A DNA stretch of 8,918 nucleotides. Source: CAYVOX01 sp964453035 (GTDB taxonomy: Bacteria; Chloroflexota; Anaerolineae; Anaerolineales; Anaerolineaceae). The notes below the pieces were generated by a model. It was not told the DNA's origin, did no database searches, and worked only from the letters and a program-made list of their open reading frames with translations. How positions within the stretch are numbered: the first letter of the stretch is position 1; the number at the start of each line of letters is the position of its first letter. Shown here piece after piece: positions 6,123 through 8,918 of this stretch. The stretch is from positions 1 to 8,918 of the forward strand of contig CAYVOX010000134.1 of the NCBI GenBank assembly GCA_964453035.1. Direction: 5' to 3'. Position numbers and translations under genes: made by a program.

Positions 6123-6174
6123 ATGACATCGTTTTTCGGAATTTTGATATCTTCAAAGGAATAAGGAGACCCGC

Positions 6175-7566
6175 ATGGCGCATACCCACCAACACCTCAA
6201 AGGAAAAGAGCTGCTGCTGCGCACCTTTGCGCACGAAAAACTGGAAGAAGTGCCCTGGGTGCCTTTCGCCGGGGTGCATGCCGGCAAGCTGGTGGGCTAC
6301 AGCGCGCTGGAGGTGCTCACTGACGCGCAAAAACTGCTGGAGGCGCTGCTGCGCGTCAACGAGATTTACGACCCCGACGGGCAGCCGGTGGTGTTTGACC
6401 TGCAGGTGGAGGCCGAGATTTTGGGCTGCCAGCTGGCCTGGGCGGAGGATGCCCCGCCCTCGGTGGTCACCCATCCCCTGGAGCCCTTCGACCCTGAGGC
6501 GGGGCAGCCCCTGCCCGTGCGCCTGCCGGAAAAAACCGACGGGCGCCTGCCGATGATTTTGCAGGTGATGGGCGAGATGAAGCGCCGGGTGGGGCACAAA
6601 ACCGCCCTGTATGGGCTGGTCACCGGGCCGCTCACCCTGGCCTCGCACCTGCGCGGCACCGATTTCTTCATGGACGTGTTTGACCACCCGCAGTTCGCCG
6701 CCGATTTGATTGCCTTCTGCGCCGAGGCCTGCCTGCGCGTGGCCTCGTTCTACGTTGAGGCCGGCATGGATGTGATTGCCGTGGTGGACCCGGTGGTCAG
6801 CCAGGTTTCGCCGCGCACCTTCCGCGCCCTGCTGCTGGAGCCTTTCCGCCAGGTGTTCGCCGGCATTCGCCAGATGGGGGCGCTCTCATCGTTCTTTGTG
6901 TGCGGCGACGCCACCAAAAATATCGAGCCGATGTGCCAGACCGGCCCGGATTCGATTTCGGTGGATGAGAATATTGACCTGCCCGCCGTCAAGCCCATCA
7001 CCGACCGCTACAATATCGTCATGTGCGGCAACATCCCGCTCACCACGCGCATGCTGCTGGGTACCCAGCAGGATAACATGGCCTTCGTGGTGGAGTTGCT
7101 GGCGGCGGTGGGGCGGGGCAATTTTGTGCTCTCGCCGGGTTGCGATATGCCCTACGCCACCCCCGCCGAAAACGTGGTCGGCGCGCTGCAGGCCGTGCGC
7201 GACCCCGAAACCACGACGTTGATGCTGGCCAACTATCACGCGCAAACCTTTGATTACGAGGTGGTGCTGCCCGATTACGACCACCTCCCCCGCCCGCTGG
7301 TGGAGGTGTTCACCCTTGATTCGGCCACCTGCGCCGCCTGCGGCTACATGAAAAGCGCCGCCGCGCGCGCCGTGGCGGAGTTTGCCGGGCAGGTGGATAT
7401 GGTGGAGTACAAGTTCACCCAACCGGAGAACGTGGCGCGCGTGATCAAGCTGGGGATTCAAAAGCTGCCCAGTTTGTTCATCAACGGCCAGTTGAAGTAT
7501 TCCTCGGTCATTCCCAGCAACCGCGAGCTGCTGGATGAGATTCGCAAGGTGTTGAAGCCATCCTAA
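6175..7566 (+). CDS. URO-D/MtaA-like methyltransferase homologue fused to a thioredoxin-like domain
   Basis: The 463-residue protein starts at an ATG seven bases after AAGGAGA. Residues about 10-345 show the uroporphyrinogen decarboxylase superfamily pattern in its methyltransferase (MtaA/MtbA/CmuA) form: GLVTGPLTLASHLRG, a YVEAGMDVIAVVDPVVS strand, FVCGDATKNI, PDSISVDENIDL, CGNIPLT and LSPGCDMPYATPAENV. Characterised relatives move methyl groups between corrinoid proteins and thiols using zinc held by His-x-Cys and a later Cys. Here the two Cys remain (243, 323) but Phe241 takes the His place. Residues about 374-463 form a thioredoxin-like domain with CAAC at 386-389 and a probable cis-Pro loop, KLPSLFINGQL (P432). 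A heme-pathway decarboxylase role is unlikely given the methyltransferase-type motifs. The substrate is unknown; a thiol- or corrinoid-linked one-carbon role is inferred. It forms an operon with the GTPase gene 33 bp downstream. Confidence 0.85.
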   Translation: MAHTHQHLKGKELLLRTFAHEKLEEVPWVPFAGVHAGKLVGYSALEVLTDAQKLLEALLRVNEIYDPDGQPVVFDLQVEAEILGCQLAWAEDAPPSVVTHPLEPFDPEAGQPLPVRLPEKTDGRLPMILQVMGEMKRRVGHKTALYGLVTGPLTLASHLRGTDFFMDVFDHPQFAADLIAFCAEACLRVASFYVEAGMDVIAVVDPVVSQVSPRTFRALLLEPFRQVFAGIRQMGALSSFFVCGDATKNIEPMCQTGPDSISVDENIDLPAVKPITDRYNIVMCGNIPLTTRMLLGTQQDNMAFVVELLAAVGRGNFVLSPGCDMPYATPAENVVGALQAVRDPETTTLMLANYHAQTFDYEVVLPDYDHLPRPLVEVFTLDSATCAACGYMKSAAARAVAEFAGQVDMVEYKFTQPENVARVIKLGIQKLPSLFINGQLKYSSVIPSNRELLDEIRKVLKPS

Positions 7567-7599
7567 CCGGCTCTTGCAGCCAGAAACCGGGCGAGAAAC

Positions 7600-8676
7600 A
7601 TGCAAATCCATCTGGTGGGCGGGTTTTTAGGCAGCGGCAAAACCACTGCCATTGTCGGCGCGGCGCGCCTGCTGGCAGCCCGCGGAATGGTGGTGGGGGT
7701 GGTCACCAATCACCAGGGCAAGCACCTGGTGGATACGGCTTTTGTGCAGGCGGAGGGCTTCCCGGCGGTGGAGGTGACGGGCGGCTGCTTTTGCTGCCAC
7801 TATGATGACCTGGTGGCGCGGCTGGAGCAGCTGCGGCAGGAGGCGCGCCCGGATGTGATTTTCGCCGAGTCGGTGGGTTCGTGCGCCGACCTGGTGGCGA
7901 CCGTGGTGAAACCGCTGCTGGCCTACGATGCAGCCTTCACGCCGGCCAGTTTTTCTGTGTTTGCGGATTGCCGCCTGCTGCGCCGCCGCCTGCTGGGGGA
8001 GGAGCTGCCCTTCAGTGACGCGGTGAGCTACATCTTTGATCAGCAGATTGAAGAGGCCGGGCTGCTGGTAGTGAACAAGGTGGACCTGCTGCCGCGGGCG
8101 GCGCTGGACGAGCTGCGCCAACTGGCTTCCTGGCGCTGGCCTGAGAAGGCGCTCATGCTGCACAGCGCCCTGGCGCACCCGGGCGCGGCAACCTTTGCGG
8201 ACTGGCTGGCTCTCATCGAGGCTGGCAAAGCGCCCGCGCCGCAGCCCCTGCAGCACATGGATTACCCCCGCTACGGCTTGGCGGAGGCGCGCCTTTCGTG
8301 GCTGGATATGGAAATTCACCTGCGCGTGGCGGCGGGCGAGGGGCGAGCGGCGCTGATGCGCCTGCTGGAGGGGGTGCTGGAGCGGCTGAAGGCGCGCGGG
8401 GGAGGCATCGGGCATTTCAAGGCCATCATCCGCTGGGAGGCGGGGCAGGTCAAGGCCAGCCTGACCGGGCTGGAGGACCTTCGCTGGCGCGAGCAAATCC
8501 CCGCGATGAGCGGCGAGCAGGTGAGCCTGGCAATTAACGCCCACGTTGAGCTGCCCCCTGAGGAACTATTGGCGCTGCTGCGGCAGGCGCTGGAGGCGTG
8601 CGGGGCGGCGTATGCGATTGAGCGGGCTGATTCGTTCTCGCCGCGCTTCCCCAACCCCACCCACCGGCTGGGGTAG
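7600..8676 (+). CDS. COG0523 (CobW/G3E-family) GTPase, putative metallochaperone
   Basis: The 358-residue protein has a Walker A loop GGFLGSGKTT at 7-16, the COG0523 signature GCFCC at 62-66 (the CxCC metal-binding motif), an acidic ESVGSCADL segment at 90-98 in the Walker B/switch position, and the guanine-specificity motif NKVD at 159-162. These mark the G3E family, whose members use GTP hydrolysis to deliver metals (zinc, cobalt, iron) to client enzymes. The His-rich stretch of many zinc-related CobW proteins is absent. The C-terminal part (about 230-340), with GHFKAIIRWEAGQVKASLTG, may be a variant CobW_C domain. The start is the ATG at 7600, with only a weak purine stretch upstream. Its position 33 bp behind a zinc- or corrinoid-type methyltransferase homologue suggests that enzyme, or its corrinoid partner, is the client. 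That is inference. The metal cannot be read from sequence. Confidence 0.88.
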   Translation: MQIHLVGGFLGSGKTTAIVGAARLLAARGMVVGVVTNHQGKHLVDTAFVQAEGFPAVEVTGGCFCCHYDDLVARLEQLRQEARPDVIFAESVGSCADLVATVVKPLLAYDAAFTPASFSVFADCRLLRRRLLGEELPFSDAVSYIFDQQIEEAGLLVVNKVDLLPRAALDELRQLASWRWPEKALMLHSALAHPGAATFADWLALIEAGKAPAPQPLQHMDYPRYGLAEARLSWLDMEIHLRVAAGEGRAALMRLLEGVLERLKARGGGIGHFKAIIRWEAGQVKASLTGLEDLRWREQIPAMSGEQVSLAINAHVELPPEELLALLRQALEACGAAYAIERADSFSPRFPNPTHRLG

Positions 8677-8681
8677 AGGGG

Positions 8682-8837
8682 TTATTCCTGTTGTTTTCCA
8701 AACGCCGCCACCTGCCCGGCGTGGATACGCTCATCCTGGGCCTCGGCAGCCAGCTGGAATTGTTTGGCGGCTTCATCGGTTGGCTTTATGGTTTGTCTCT
8801 CATTCTGAGCGCGGCTCTGGCCCATGCCTTCAGCCAT
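8682..8837 (-). CDS. Small hypothetical protein, or 3' end of a frameshifted gene
   Basis: A minus-strand frame from an ATG at 8837 to TAA at 8682 encodes 51 residues beginning MAEGMGQSRAQNER and ending in a hydrophilic helix-like stretch (DEAAKQFQLAAEAQDER, then HAGQVAAFG). It ends only five bases from the stop of the convergent GTPase gene. The start is weakly supported (GGTGGGA abuts the ATG), and the same frame stays open to the window edge, although the upstream part is Pro/Arg/Gly-rich and does not look coding. A neighbouring minus frame, open from the right edge to a TAA at 8786-8788, also looks coding (AQHAWQQARWEWLKAWARAA), so a single gene broken by a frameshift is possible. The plus-strand frame over the same bases (GTG at 8721 to TGA at 8867) encodes a hydrophobic peptide but is the codon-aligned complement of this one. 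No family is recognised. Confidence 0.35.
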   Translation of the reverse strand: MAEGMGQSRAQNERQTIKPTDEAAKQFQLAAEAQDERIHAGQVAAFGKQQE

Positions 8838-8918
8838 TCCCACCGGGCCTGCTGCCAGGCGTGCTGAGCCCGGGCGGCCTGGAGGGGGCCGGGCGGGCGC
8901 GGTGAGTAGATGGCCTGC

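Larger units (their letters stand above)
5694..6174. other. Divergent intergenic region
   Basis: This interval separates the minus-strand Hsp20 operon from the plus-strand methyltransferase operon, so it must hold both promoters, but neither stands out. A weak plus-strand pair, ATGACA (6123-6128) and TGATAT (6145-6150) 16 bases apart, is possible. Positions 5763-5783 form an imperfect CCCGG...CCGGG hairpin with a GGTTGGAAACC core resembling the palindrome of the 177-bp repeats. Positions 5865-6031 are a MITE-like insertion, and 6089-6122 a leader hairpin. No credible gene is present. Confidence 0.6.

Noticed and set aside
6010..6174. Cobalamin riboswitch upstream of the methyltransferase operon
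   Set aside because: The gene content made this worth checking, but no B12-box-like sequence or multi-branched fold was seen; only a single simple hairpin is present.
8721..8867. Plus-strand hydrophobic small protein (GTG start, membrane-like LILGLGSQLELFGGFIGW)
   Set aside because: It is the codon-aligned complement of a hydrophilic minus-strand frame, and such complements are hydrophobic by necessity. It has no clear ribosome-binding site. It is kept only as an alternative under the minus-strand entry.

Overview
The window is GC-rich bacterial DNA with dense, short-spaced genes. It carries no rRNA, tRNA, CRISPR array or intact insertion sequence that I can see. The gene mix is a secreted plant-type LRR protein, a multi-GAF GGDEF regulator, paired Hsp20 chaperones and a URO-D-type methyltransferase next to a COG0523 GTPase. 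Together with abundant small palindromic repeats, this suggests an environmental bacterium, most plausibly an Anaerolineae-like member of Chloroflexota. That assignment is inference from gene style, not a marker-gene result.

Layout. (1) 1-1465, minus strand: the N-terminal 488 residues of a secreted leucine-rich-repeat protein that runs off the left edge, with an extended -10 promoter and a hairpin leader upstream. (2) 1466-2022: a non-coding stretch dominated by a 177-bp tandem repeat (two full copies plus a truncated third) rich in nested stem-loops. The third copy supplies the stop codon of the next gene. (3) 2023-4650, minus: a cytoplasmic diguanylate cyclase with four GAF-like sensor modules and an intact GGEEF site and I-site. 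(4) 4756-5693, minus: a two-gene operon of small heat-shock proteins closed by a 16-bp stem hairpin. (5) 5694-6174: a divergent intergenic region containing a MITE-like insertion with inverted ends and a 10-bp flanking direct repeat. (6) 6175-8676, plus: a two-gene operon encoding a URO-D/MtaA-like methyltransferase homologue fused to a thioredoxin-like domain, then a CobW/COG0523 G3E GTPase. (7) 8677-8918: a small minus-strand reading frame, or a frameshifted gene end, converging on the GTPase gene.

How the genes fit together. The Hsp20 pair is a self-contained protein-protection operon. The LRR protein and the diguanylate cyclase are read in the same direction but are separated by the repeat block and are probably independent units. 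The most interesting functional unit is the plus-strand pair. A MtaA-type methyltransferase fold normally needs a catalytic zinc, and COG0523 GTPases are metal-insertion chaperones, so the second gene may load metal onto the first. The first gene is unusual in two ways: Phe occupies the place of the usual zinc-ligand His, and a CxxC thioredoxin-like domain is appended. A redox- or thiol-linked one-carbon or corrinoid reaction is a reasonable hypothesis, but the substrate cannot be read from the sequence.
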